Shown here: positions 11,582 to 22,640 of the stretch, piece by piece
Position numbering within the stretch: the first letter of the stretch is position 1
Layout of the letters: each line of letters begins with the position of its first letter
Source: Ixodes scapularis
Taxonomy: Eukaryota; Arthropoda; Arachnida; Ixodida; Ixodidae
DNA length: 64,000 nt
Reading direction: 5' to 3'
Assembly: GCF_016920785.2 (NCBI RefSeq)
Contig: NW_024609884.1
Coordinates: forward strand, 31,292,080 to 31,356,079
Position numbers and translations under genes: made by a program
The notes under the pieces: model-generated
The model's input: the letters and a program-made list of their open reading frames with translations, nothing else
What the model was told of the DNA's origin: nothing
Database searches by the model: none

Positions 11582-12440
11582 GAGGTTGCAGTAATGAAAT
11601 TGTTTTAAGGTAATTGCAGTATTTTAATTACTTTTAGCAGTAATTAGTAATGTAATTCATTACTATTCTCTGTACATAGCTTAGTACTGCAATTAATACT
11701 CCGGGCAGTAGTTTCAGTTTAATACCTTAAGAATTTTTTTTAACTTTGGAATTTTAACTTTGGAAACAGGTTTTGCACCTGCAAAAATAAAAGGCGGCTT
11801 TAAAAAAAAGAATATATATATATAATATATATATATATGTTTAAGAAAATAGTAGGGGCCGAAAATTGAAAAAAAAATTCAGGAAATTGATACAAGAGAG
11901 AAGGCTGCAGATATTGAATCATCTTTGTTCCCAATAACATTACGAAGCTTCTTTTTTTTTTTTAAAAGGGTTCCTGTAAAGGCACTACTTTATTTGGGGA
12001 ATCTAGGCTCCTGGTATGATTTTTCTAGATGCCCTTTTATACGGTAATGACAAGTCACGAACTAGTCAGGAATTCAGGACGCCACGATTGACGCAATAAA
12101 GCAAAAGGACATCGTTGGCTGTGTAAAGGCGCCATAGAATCGAAGAGGCTTTAGCAGAGCTGGGTAACCCAGGAGCGGGTTACCCAGCTCTGCTGGTAAC
12201 TTCTATTCGCATGGTCAGAATGTATCGTTGAAGAAATGATTAAGTGCAGGATAAGAGTTCACGCTCACACAAAATGATTTTAGTGTCTTGTTATTTTTTT
12301 TAAAGTAATGTCGCTATATTAATTAATTCATTTGTAATTATAACTAATTATACTTCCGTCGGGGTCATTTTTATGTAATTGAACTACATTTTGGTAGTAT
12401 TAGGTAAATTAATTGGTAATCTAATTTCATTACCAAATAA
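11582..12440. mobile_element. AT-rich element with TAATT/GTAAT-motif inverted ends
   Basis: The left end (about 11582-11700) is a mosaic of GTAAT, TAATT and AATTAC motifs beginning near AGTAATGAAATTG. The reverse complement of the right end (about 12300-12440) is similar, with GGTAATGAAATTAG. The interior has no long frame and contains the hairpin at 12153-12194. The organisation parallels the CGGTTC-motif element at 2671 and the ATAC-motif element at 21182. The boundaries are approximate and I found no target duplication. Confidence 0.5.
12153..12194. repeat. Perfect 18-bp-stem hairpin
   Basis: The stem 12153-12170 begins AGCAGAGCTGGGTAACCC and is exactly complementary to 12177-12194. The loop is six bases. 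Confidence 0.95.
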
Positions 12441-12883
12441 AAGGGACTTGGCCGGCTTCATATACTTGCTGATTTGTTTATAGCGAGTTTTGTTGCGTCA
12501 CAAACCAAATCTAAAACCCTAATTGCTGACGTAAACGACCCTTATGTCTAATTCTAATGCTAATGATAATGATAAGCTACACTGATCATTAACATTAGAA
12601 TTGACGCCTCAGAACTTGGGTATATTTGTGTGTGCTAAGAAATAATTTGTGGCCAAGAAACCAATTAGTTCGTCATCAATTACTATTTAGAACATAACAG
12701 TAGATAGCCTAGACGATTATACACGAAAATGGTTGTATTTGAACTGGAACGATATCATTGAAGAGGCGGATGCCAATAACGCATATAATATTTTGACTAA
12801 GTTTCACTAACTGACTAAGCTTTATGCGAACTGTCCTCCCTATAAATCGATAGGCGCCTCTAGAAAAGCTCGCAGCCCATGGA

Positions 12884-13192
12884 TACACTCCAAGACATGC
12901 CTGCGCGTCTGCTTACCCGCAAAACACTCAAAGAGCCAATCTCTGCGATCTACGATATCAGCTCAGCGAATAATAAGGCGGAACGTCTGTTTAGACCTCA
13001 GAATTAAGTCTGCGCTGTGGCATTACGCAATACAGCATGACGCTTTGCATTGCGTAATGCCACAGTGCAGACTTCATTTTTAGCTCTAAACGGATGTTCC
13101 GCCTTATCATTCGCTGAGCTGATTAGATCGCAGACATTGGCTTTTTAAGTGTTTTGCGGGTAAATAGACGTGCATGCATATTTTAGAGTGTA
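12884..13192. mobile_element. Long inverted-repeat MITE, about 146-bp arms
   Basis: Bases 12884-13031 pair with 13049-13192 at high but imperfect identity. The loop is 17 bp. The ends read TACACTCC and the inverted TACACTCT. There is no coding capacity. It abuts the next hairpin at 13193 directly. I found no clear target duplication. Confidence 0.85.
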
Positions 13193-13240
13193 GCGAAAGA
13201 ATTGCGGACGAAACAAATGTTTCGTCAGCAATTCTTTCGC
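13193..13240. repeat. Hairpin, 22-bp arms, 4-base loop
   Basis: The arm GCGAAAGAATTGC... (13193-13214) pairs with 13219-13240 with a single G/A mismatch. It starts at the base after the preceding inverted repeat ends. Confidence 0.9.
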
Positions 13241-13279
13241 AAATATTTTGTATAAGCAAATGTTTATACAAAACATTTG
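13240..13279. repeat. Third adjacent hairpin, about 16-bp arms
   Basis: CAAATATTTTGTATAA (13240-13255) pairs imperfectly with about 13264-13279. It shares its first base with the end of the previous hairpin, making three consecutive foldbacks. Confidence 0.8.
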
Positions 13280-13999
13280 TAAAAACAAAACAGTTTGAGA
13301 TGTTTACCGTCTTTAACATTATCAAAACCAACTAAACAAAGCGCTTCAAAGCGCTCAAGAAAAATATTCCTGCAGTTTCTTCTGGCTTGTGGCCATAAAT
13401 TCCATGCTGTATAAGAAAAACTAAACTCTATTTTAAACCGCACATTTGCTTCAAAGCATCCGGAAAAGATAAACTACCATGGTTCTAAAGTTACAAGTCA
13501 AGCATTAGCGAACACGATCAATTAGTATTACGTTAGCTTAAGTAAAGAAAGTACCATGTCAAATTCTTGCAGCTTTATAAACTTTAAAATTTGTCTTTTT
13601 ATGTTTTTTACCCTGGTAATTTATACCAAGGTATTATCCGTCTTTGATGCATTCAAAAATAGTAAAAGTTGTGACTCCGATGACATACAGATAAAAACTG
13701 TGAAATATGTTACTTCACCCTATCTCCCCTTGCTTGACGCATACCTTCAATCTCTGCTTGCTAAATGCTGTGTTGCCCAAGCGAATACAACTGGCAAAAG
13801 CTAAAGTTTTATATAAGAAAACAATACAAATTATGTTGGTAACTATAGACCCGTTTCAATCTTGCCAGTGTTTTCTAACGGTCTTGAAAAACGTTTACTT
13901 TTTAGAATAACAGCGTTTGTAGATCGTAATCACCTAATAAATTCGGCTCAATTAGGGTTTTAAAGAAAGATCGACTGAACTAACTCTTATTGCAGACAA

Positions 14000-14222
14000 A
14001 AAAACGTTCTAAAAGATTTTTTAAAATAAAAAAACGAACTCTTGGTTTTTTCATCGCATATTTGAAAAGACCAGAGACGACGGACGAGAAATGGGGAAAC
14101 ACAAAACGTCTCAATTGAGACGTTTTGTGTTGATCCTCATAATCCATCGTCTCCGTTTTTTTTTTTTTTTTTTTTTTTTTAAATATGTGTAACATTAATT
14201 AGCTCACCTGTTTACTTACTCT
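14000..14222. mobile_element. Foldback insertion in LINE B
   Basis: The LINE frame breaks near STELTLIA and resumes at FTKAFDYL. The intervening sequence contains a perfect 34-bp palindrome at 14098-14131 centred on AATT. Outside it are further arms (GAGACGACGGA near 14073 and TCCATCGTCTC near 14142), followed by a T-run. It is probably a small foldback element. Confidence 0.6.
14098..14131. repeat. Perfect 34-bp palindrome
   Basis: The sequence equals its own reverse complement from 14098 to 14131, with no loop. Its core is GTCTCAATTGAGAC. Confidence 0.95.
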
Positions 14223-15599
14223 TTCTTATTAATCGGTTTCACGAAAGCCTTTGACTATCTTGATATTAATTTGCTAATTATAAAATTAAAAATGTATAGA
14301 TTTCCTGGTCAATTGTCACTGCTTATTAACTCGTACTTGTCTTTCCGTAGACAATATGCTCATAAAAACGGCCATCATCTGTAATAAAAGCAATTGAATC
14401 AGGCATTCCTCAAGAAAGTATTCTGGGGTCGTTTTATTCAATCTCTATATAAACAGCATAGAGACTGAAATCAACAAAATGCATTATTTGTGCGATGATA
14501 CCAGATTACTGTTAACTAGTGATGGCGCATCAGAACTTATTGATAACGCTACTATAAAAATTATACAAATGAAGTGAGTCAAATGCTTTACAAAGAAATG
14601 TAATAAAACTAAGACAGTTGTGTTTTGGTCGAAGAATAGATATGTCAGTATAAGCAAGGATATTCATTCGAATTCTTCTAAAATTGAATGAGTCTCAGCA
14701 TTTAAAATTTTGGGCGTGTTTTTTGGGAGAACATGTTATGGAATGACCCAATTAGTTTAATTATATCCAATCTGTCCAGCATCGTTGGCCAGATATTGCA
14801 ACTAACATATTTTGCCACTCAGAAAAAAACTGGCTATTATATAATTCATAATTTTATTTGAATTTAAATTATATCAATTAGTTTGGGGCACGGCTGCTCA
14901 TAGGAACTTTCAGAAAATATTCATGCTGCACAAGAAAGTACTCGAAAACATTTGCAATGTTGGAGTAGACTATTCAACGGATATCCTTTTAAAACAACTT
15001 GGTGTAATTAAAATGTTTTATCTGAATAGATATCGCCTATGCTCCAAAAATAAGAGTGGAACACATATGCGAACACATCATCTTAAAAACTTAGCTAATC
15101 TAACAATAAAAGCACATTCAATTCCAACACTTGTTACAAAACCTGGAAAGTAGCATCTTCTTTAACAAATTACTGCCACCAAACTACGGCGTACGCCCTC
15201 CCGACCATTCTTAACCAACTTAATGCACAACATATAGAACTTCACACACTGTCGATGAGCAGCTTACTGGAATTTATTCTCTTTAACCGAATCCTGTAAG
15301 TTTTAACGGTTACTGTTCATCTGTTAGGGTGCTTTTCCATTTGCCTCCTAATTATAGTTAATTTATATATTTCGTTGGTGATTTCTTGTATAAACGTTCT
15401 TGTATAATGTATTGTTTTTCAAATTTTATTTTTAGATTGTGTGAGTGCTTTTCGTATACAGTATTTTCCTATATGTATTACGTAAATTTATTTTTAATGA
15501 TATGTTGATATCTATGTTTTATTTGTGAATCTTGCTTCTGCTGTGTTTAGGAGTTAAGGGTTTCTTTCTTTCACTTTCACACTTTCTTTAATTATTTCC

Positions 15600-15750
15600 T
15601 TAACGCGCCAATCGAAACCGGTTCGAATCTGTATGAACCGCTAGTGTTTTACTCCGGAGCTGAACCGGACCTGAATCGTTTTCTTTTTTTTTTTTCCTGA
15701 ATCCTAACGAAAACCGGAACGAAAACATTAAATGTGTGACACCCTAATGC
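15600..15750. mobile_element. Fragment related to the CGGTTC-motif element
   Basis: Several degenerate GAACCGG motifs precede a GTGACACCCTAA terminus, like the right end of the 2671-3887 element. No left end is visible, so it is probably truncated. Confidence 0.5.
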
Positions 15751-15939
15751 AAACAGACACTTCGGATGCGGCGAAATTAGATTAGGTTCTTAGGGGAATC
15801 GTTTGCACTATAACCTAATCTCACACGCGGAGATCATTCAGCAAAACGATCCTCGCAAGCATACCAAACACCTTGTTCGTAGCTTGCTTGAACATGATCA
15901 ATCGGCAACACAGGGCATGCTTGGGAACAAGCGGTATAA

Positions 15940-16138
15940 TGGTGTGTTTACACTTGCAAATTCGCGGGCGGATCTGCGCCGGTGGCGAGCGGATCTTGGA
16001 GCCGGGTGGGCGAAATTCGCTCGTCTCTGGTGCAAAATCTGGATCGGACCGGGAGCCATATTTATATTTTCCGCCAGCGACGAATCGAATTCGCCACCCG
16101 GCTCCGAAATCCACTTTTCCGCAAGTGTAAACGCGCCA
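15940..16138. mobile_element. 199-bp MITE with TAA target duplication
   Basis: The left end reads TGGTGTGTTTACACTTGC and the inverted right end TGGCGCGTTTACACTTGC, differing at two positions. TAA flanks both sides (15937-15939 and 16139-16141). The inner sequence is GC-rich and partly self-complementary. TAA duplication fits PIF/Harbinger. Overlapping open frames across it are chance. Confidence 0.85.
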
Positions 16139-17520
16139 TAAGGCTGAAGAAAGCTCGGGTAATTGAAAAGCTGCTTCGGTTGTGTCGACGTCGTTCGCGG
16201 CGCTTTATTTCGCCAGAGACGATGTAATAAACATGAGAAATGCAGAGCCATGAGCGAAGGAGAACGTTAAGCCGTGCATTGTTCACGTTGATGTCTTCTC
16301 TCCTCCCACAGAAGTGACATCGCATCATGCAAGCAACGCCTCTGCGACGGTTCAGCAGTCCGCGGTCGTCCGACATTTCTTTTTTTCCCTCACGAACCAG
16401 TGTTCAGGATTATTCCAGATCCTTTGTTTTTACAATATTTCGACGTGACGATCCGACACCAGGTTGGCTCGTCTTGTCAAAGTTGGTAGAGAAAGGGTGC
16501 ACTTGTGAACGGGAAGAATAGCGTTCAGGAAGTGTCTCTCGTGATGACGTCCATGTGACGTAATCGACTATAGTTAATTATACAGCTTAGTAAATACGGT
16601 GTGATTCGAGTCCCGAGCACCTTGTTATCGCTTCGCAGTCAATGCGACAGCGTTAGTCGATAAGAACGAAACAATCACAAAGCGAGAACATAATACGCCC
16701 TGCGTTTCTTAAATTGTCAGTGACAATAGCTGTCCTAGGAGGACACACTAGTTGTCCCATCCACTGTGACTATACCGGGACGTAGGGAGCGCCGGTCGTC
16801 TGGCTATTGTCGGACAACCACCGATAAATAGGAACTTCAAGAAAAAGTTTCACAAAGCTCTTCTTTTTGGTCCTGGCCCCCTTTTTATTGTTTTTGGTGC
16901 ATTTGAGAGTATTCCCTTTTACCTCTAAATTTACGCTAAATTCAAAGGATCCACCGGCAGGGTAGGGTGAGTGACGGCGTCTGTCTATTCGCATCTCGAA
17001 CGGAGTGGAAGTTTTCTTGTTTCACATTTAGGCCGTCAGTCGGCGCCAGCTTCCGCTGAACACTTGGACAGGCGGCAGCTTCCCTCTTCTTTCCTTTACG
17101 TCTCTTCCGCTGGGTGGCGTCGCCTCTCCTGGAACTGCGAGGCACAGCATTGAACAACTCAACTAAACCAACAAATCGCAATGCTTTTTTTTCTTTTCTT
17201 CTTAGGACCAGTTTTTGACACGTGCCTCACGTGTTCGGACAACCAAGGTCATTTTCTTAATTCTTTTAAATGCTGCACCCTTTCCTTGTCACCGAAAACT
17301 TCCAGTCGTCAGATAGATGGGCAGCCGCTTGCGCTGATGAGTGAGGTGCACGTGCCGTTCTCCTCTAATTATCACGTGCAAACGCGGGAGGGACGAGAAG
17401 CTCATTGGATGCGCCACAGTCGTCACAATGTTTCGCAAGAGGGAGGAGTGCACTGAAGAGGAGATAACAGACGCGGCGACGTGCTGAGTATCAATTCATT
17501 AATCAATTAATAAGTCAATT
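16139..17520. other. Unassigned
   Basis: I recognise no gene. Short frames on both strands overlap. A box-B-like GATTCGAGTCCC at about 16602 lacks a convincing box A. An AT-rich run is at 17490-17545. Confidence 0.4.
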
Positions 17521-18309
17521 ATTTAATTAATTATATCGAAAAATAAACAGCATACTGCGCAAACGCATCTGGATAAGTAGCCTTCTTGGCTAGTCTTGAA
17601 CCCATTCCAAATATACAAAAACAAGTAATGCGGCGGCGGTTACTTTGCACCTATGCATGCGCCGTAAAAAAATATTTTTTCAGCAAGACCTTCATTCCAT
17701 ATCAAACCTTTTTAGTGCACTTTCAAACGTTTTGCTTTATTTTATTGGGATGCTTAAGGAATTCCATAGTTTTGTTTCGGTACACTTTGTCATTGATCGT
17801 AATATTATGAAACGATGCATTGTTAAAAGTTTTTACGTAAACATTTCTACCTCTTCTATTTGCCCTACCCGATTGAGAAAATATACTTGATGGTAATGGT
17901 GTATTAGCTGTTAAAATATTGCGCATCATAACTACAGCTCTATAATTGTGTATCAAGTGAAATGGTAATATTCATTGGTTTTGAAATAATGGAGGGCAAT
18001 GAGCATTAAATTTTGCATTGGCTAATATTCTGATCGCTCGCTTTTGTAGCGTTATAATTGGTTGTATGTAGCTTTGATAAGCAAAACCCCAAGATTCTAC
18101 ACAATATTGCAGGTGGGTGTGAATGACGATAAAATATACCAAGTTGAGCGTTTTACTATCAAGGTATTGACGTGTTGTAAGTATAAGTGTATATAAAATT
18201 TGACTTGGTAAGTGTAACAGTTTACAAAAAAAAAAAAGAGGACGTTTTTGCATTGCAGAGACTGCACGTGTCAGCCGGCCTTTGACGAGGTAACGGTTGA
18301 AGGGAGGCA

Positions 18310-18626
18310 TAGAGAGAGAGCCACTCGCGAAATTATTCAGGCTTTTTTATATTTTGTGACTCAGAGAAAGATGTGTAAGTGAACCGTCGGTTGCCTTATG
18401 TGATAAGGAGCTGTCTTTTTTGCGCCAGACCATGACTGGCATGGGTTGCGTCGAGTGAACCCATTTTGATGACATGGGCCTTGTGGAGGGCATAATGTTT
18501 AATTACACACTGTGTTATCTGTATTGACGTATGTGTTCTCTTTTCCTTTTCAAATAAAACATTTAAGTTACGAGTACAGCTGTTGTCTTGTCGTGTCTAT
18601 TCCTTTCTTCGTCCTTGTTTTTTGAA
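18310..18626. other. Unassigned insert between LINE C halves
   Basis: This stretch lies between the C-terminal part of LINE C and the hAT element. It contains AATAAA at about 18553. It could be the 3' end of another retroelement. No frame is recognisable. Confidence 0.3.
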
Positions 18627-18634
18627 GCTATTAC

Positions 18635-19081
18635 CAGGGTGACCATATTTCTCAAGGTTGAAAACGGGACATCCCAGCCCAGGGGGGGGGGGGGGGGGGG
18701 GGGTACTAAGGATTGAGATTGATAAAAAAAATGTTAATGAAATAACTGCTTCTATTTTGAAAGGTTGCCATTTTGCATTAATCCCTTGCGTAGGGAACAG
18801 TCACACTCACAGTTCAATTGCATGCACCCATTTGGAAGGTGTTAGTGGGCAAGAGCAGTTCTAAATTTTACTCTCTGGGTAAATATCTGAAAGTACCTAC
18901 GTTAAGTTTTGTAACATATACTTGTAACGAGTAGGCATAGTTTCAGTTTGCTTCAACTCGCTTGGTGCCAGCTCCTGCGAAAACGAGACAGGATTCTTTA
19001 TTGGAACAAAAAGACGGGACGGCAGAAGCGGACCTGAAAAACGGGACTGTCCCGGCCAAAACGGGGCGTCTGGTCACCCTA
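18635..19081. mobile_element. 447-bp non-autonomous hAT element with perfect 8-bp target duplication
   Basis: The left end reads CAGGGTGACCATA and the inverted right end TAGGGTGACCAGA. The flanks carry an exact 8-bp direct repeat, GCTATTAC, at 18627-18634 and 19082-19089, the duplication length typical of hAT. Subterminal AACGGGAC motifs occur at both ends in inverted orientation. A 22-base G-run lies at 18682-18703. It has no transposase frame and is inserted in LINE C territory. Confidence 0.9.
18682..18703. repeat. 22-base poly-G run
   Basis: A pure G homopolymer inside the hAT element, after AGCCCA. Confidence 0.9.
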
Positions 19082-19962
19082 GCTATTACCCATGTCAAAC
19101 TTTTACCAACTCGCCCAGTTCAACACCTTGTTACTGTATATAAAATATTCTTTCTTCCACAATTCTTTTATATGCGACTTCTAATTGGAAGAAAAGTCAA
19201 GTAGGTATCACTCCAAAATATATAAAACTTTCGACCCTTTGAATATGGGTATATACTATTTTTATATAACCTGGGGCTGTTTTAATACCTTTAGAGGGGG
19301 ACGAAAATATAACGTTATTTGTTTCTTTTTTTTTTGTGGTTAAGAGTGAGTTTATTATCTTGAAACCATCTATCTGTCTATCTGCATATGTTCTTGTGTT
19401 ATTTCGCATTGACTTAATTCTGTTGAATGTCAAGAAACTAACGCAGAGGTGTCATCTGCATGCATTATCGTTTGCAGTTTGGTCGTAACGTTAGCTATAT
19501 TGTGCACGTAAATAGAAAAAGGGATCTGTCCCAGCACAATATCTTGCGGGACTCCAGTCAACACTAACTCACCTGCAGAGAATTGTTCTCCTATGCCTAT
19601 GACCTAAGAGCGATATGATAAGTAACTCTTAAAAAAGTAGAGGAAAAAGCCTCGAAAACCATATCGTTGGAACTTTCTTTACAGTATGCCGTAATCTATC
19701 GCATCAGAATATTTTTAATGCCTAGAAATGAATTGAGAGCATCTTATTGTTGTTTAAAGCGCTGTTAATGAATTGACTAATTGTTTAAACTGCTGTATAT
19801 GTTGATTTGCCTTTTCGAAAACCACGCTGATTTTTCTGATGACCGTGCTGGACGTGCCAATGAGACGCCGGAGGAAAGAGAATGACGTTTGGCTAGAAAT
19901 AGATCGGACATTGGGTACTTAGTAAACCCAATAGAGTAGGGTAATTTAACCAGCATAATATA

Positions 19963-20274
19963 CCGTATTTACTCGAGTAATAGCCGCACTATTTATGAGC
20001 AAGGCCTTTACGTCTGCTTTCCCACAAAACACATATATACCCAATATTCGCGTTGCACATAAATTACGTAGCGAATAACTAGATCGAGAACACGATTCTC
20101 CATACAAATGCAATCTTCACAGATGGTATCTTCGCGCGAAGACGTTATCTTTGTCCTGTAAACCGCTGGAATCATGCTGTCGATCGCGCTGAATGGCGAT
20201 TCGCGTGCTCCACGGAAAAGCGAACCCTCAGGTTTTCTTCATAAACAGAGCGGCTATTAGTCGAGTAAATACAG
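19963..20274. mobile_element. 312-bp MITE with TA target duplication (Tc1/mariner-pogo-like)
   Basis: The left end reads CCGTATTTACTCGAGTAA and the inverted right end CTGTATTTACTCGACTAA, followed on both sides by TAGCCGC. TA flanks both ends (19961-19962 and 20275-20276), fitting the TA duplication of Tc1/mariner/pogo elements. No transposase frame is present. It sits just beyond the LINE C remnant. Confidence 0.85.
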
Positions 20275-20276
20275 TA

Positions 20277-21181
20277 GCCTTCATTGAAGACAAACTATGC
20301 TATTGCATTTCAACATAGTCTGCAGCGAAGCACCGCAGACACATAGTCACATTTTAATATGAGAGCCACAAACACGCAGCTATGTGCCTTTTTTTAGTTG
20401 CATTTAGTAAAAAGAAACTAACGCAAATGTAAAAGTCAGCAACAAATGAAACGAAAAGCGAAGCGGCAACATCCCGCAGTGAAATGAAAACATCAGTGCA
20501 TTCTTCAAATGTACGCGATGTCCAACCACATTGGTATTGCAATGAACAATGCAGAAAGAAAATTGTTATTAACACTTCGAAGTTGAGCGGATATATGAAC
20601 CAGAAAGACAAAATAACGGGCAAACATGACTCATTTGAAGAACACGCGAGCATATACAGCTCACTACAGCTGGAAAACCAAAAACTTTTGCACAAACAAG
20701 AACATCATATCACACATTATCCTTCTGGAACACAATGAGTGCAAGACAGCAAGACAAGTAGCTTACACATTTTATCAGGCTCGTAAAAAAACGTCACGGT
20801 ACCAAGTGAAATGAGACGATTGAATTGTATCAAGAGATTTTACTCCATTGCGTGGAGTAAAACCCCACTGCACTGTTTTCTCTAAACCCACCATGGTGAT
20901 CTCTGCTCGTATCCCCATAGCGAATGAAGACCAGGTGATCTGCACTCATGCGGCATAAGAAGACCAATGACCTCGAGATTCTATTGATTTGGAAGCCGCT
21001 TCAACCACATAGAGCCTGTGCAAAATGAGCGCCCTCCTTGACCTTTGGCCTTACCCCCTTAATATTTCGGTATGTACCACGCTTAGATAAAATAAATCAC
21101 AGCTGGCGGTGTAATTGTTTATAAGTACGGGGGAAGTGTGACAGAAGCAATGAACAGGAAGTCTCGTTACCAGAGTTAAGC
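20277..21181. other. Unassigned, with a small perfect hairpin
   Basis: No gene is recognised. TTTTACTCCA at 20838-20847 pairs exactly with 20853-20862 over a five-base loop. The overlapping 113- and 84-residue frames at 20354-20738 are on opposite strands and unsupported. Confidence 0.4.
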
Positions 21182-22640
21182 AGAGATACTCTAGTATGTA
21201 TATGGAAATACAAGTACTGGGATACATGACGAAGAATGCTAAAATACTGATACTGAAATACATCCGAACAAAAGTATGACGTTACGTATTAGAAATGTAT
21301 TAAAATTTTTTTTTAAATATTTGGAAATAAAAATACGAGAATACATTTTGCCGAAACACTAATACTCACATACATTTAAAAAAAAAACTGTTTGTGATGT
21401 GAGCTTCTGTATAACCGGCAAGAAGTTACTATTTGTAAGACAGAGATGAAACAAATTTGTCCTACATATTTTATCATCCGATATAGTAGCTTTAGTAGCT
21501 TTTAAAATAGCTAGTCGATCAGCCGCTGCCGATTTGGGCGAAGAGTCATGCTAGAGAACGAGATTGAGCGTTCTACAAGTGTCAACAAACACGGGATCAT
21601 ATCAAAACAAACGAACACCGTTTTCACACTGGAAGAAGTTTTAAACCATGCAAATATTGTTTTTTTTCTCTCGGTTTTTAATGTATATGGAGACCACGCT
21701 TGGAGCGGATAATAGGTATCTAAGCTTCGTTGATAGGCTTTGTACTTCTAAGGTGAAACACGTGTCCTCCAGTGAAAACAAAAGCTCATACTAACCGTCA
21801 GGTAAAGATTGAAGTTGAACTTGGGCGTTCGGGAGCCCAAAATTGTTTTCGTATATAATTGTAATTTTTCTTTTAACATGAAGCTGTGGAAACTAAGCGA
21901 GAGTTCAGTTGGTTGGAAATGCGTTCCATTCATAATGCAGTGCAGTTCTTCTTTAGATATATTGCAAGCCTTCGAAGCAATGTCACAAGAACCTCTAAGT
22001 TTGTTGGATATCTACCCACATATCCCCGAAAGGTCAGCATCCCCTAGTCCCACGGCGGTACCTTTTTTGCGGTCACTTCAGGATGTCGCCTTGGAACGAA
22101 ATTATGTTCTTTTATGTGATGATCTAAAGAAGAAAACTTTTGGCTCGCCCTAGTAAATGGGGTTGGGAGAGCAATGTACATTTGTAAAGCTCGTACCCGC
22201 AGTACCTTTAACGTTTTGATTCTACAAAAATAGTTGCCCGAATGAAGCACTCCGGAAGACATGTGTTTTGGAAAATAGGGAAGAGAGTCCCTAATGTCGG
22301 GGGGTGCATACTGTTCGAAACAAACTTTAGTCTGCTTGATAACAAAGCCTCAGGGTCCCATCTACTGTACCTTCTACTCTTCTGAAGCACAAAAAAAAAA
22401 TAAAGAAAAAAAACAGACTTTTGAGCTTTCGCTTGGGGGTCACTGATTTCTCGAATATTGTAGAGAGACATATTGGCCCGGGAATGTATCACGATACAAG
22501 GAATACACCAAAAATGTATTCCGAAACTGAAATACAGTTACCAGTTGAAGAATTGTATCGGGGGGGCTATAGAAATATAAATACTAAAAGTATTCCTAAA
22601 ATACTATCGCGATACATTTGTATCGCGATACTGCCTAACC
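21182..22640. mobile_element. Element with ATAC/TATCG-motif inverted ends
   Basis: The left part (about 21182-21390) is rich in ATAC, AAATAC and GATAC motifs. The right part (about 22470-22640) is rich in the complementary motifs and ends with a near-perfect hairpin, TATCGCGATACA at 22605-22616 against 22619-22630. The termini read GCAGAGATACT and the inverted GCAGTATCGCG. The interior has a 114-residue plus frame (21809-22153) with no recognised domain. Boundaries are approximate and I see no target duplication. Confidence 0.5.

Larger units (their letters stand above)
13530..15330 (+). pseudogene. LINE B: decayed non-LTR reverse transcriptase
   Basis: Ordered RT landmarks appear in shifting frames. 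They are FKNSKSCDSDDIQIKTVKYV (about 13650-13709), PCLTHTFNLCLLNAVLPKR (about 13728) and NYRPVSILPVF (about 13838). STELTLIA follows at about 13973, then an insertion, then FTKAFDYLDINLLI (about 14237). The C-terminal part reads LHKKVLENICNV (14926) and FYLNRYRLCSKNKSG (about 15020-15060). The catalytic YADD region near 14500 is degenerate (LCDDTRL). Stops and frameshifts make it inactive, and no endonuclease is visible. It reads as a different copy from LINE A but of the same general type. Confidence 0.8.
17520..19950 (-). pseudogene. LINE C: minus-strand non-LTR retrotransposon, split by a hAT
   Basis: Read on the minus strand, fragments run from 19950 down. They are QRGFRKGKSTYTAV (about 19800), TGVPQDIVLGQIPFSIYV (about 19550-19500), and HADD in place of YADD (about 19465). 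Next come NVIFSSPSKGIKTAPGYIKI (about 19310), YFIVIHTHLQYCVESWG (about 18130) and LQKRAIRILANAKF (about 18030). A terminal segment lies at about 17723-17956. The HADD, several stops and frameshifts make it inactive. The region 18310-19190 is foreign: a hAT element at 18635-19081 plus unassigned sequence. The 3' end near 17520 is approximate. Confidence 0.8.

Noticed and set aside
16590..16625. Possible tRNA box B (GATTCGAGTCCC)
   Set aside because: There is no acceptable box A at the right distance and no cloverleaf.
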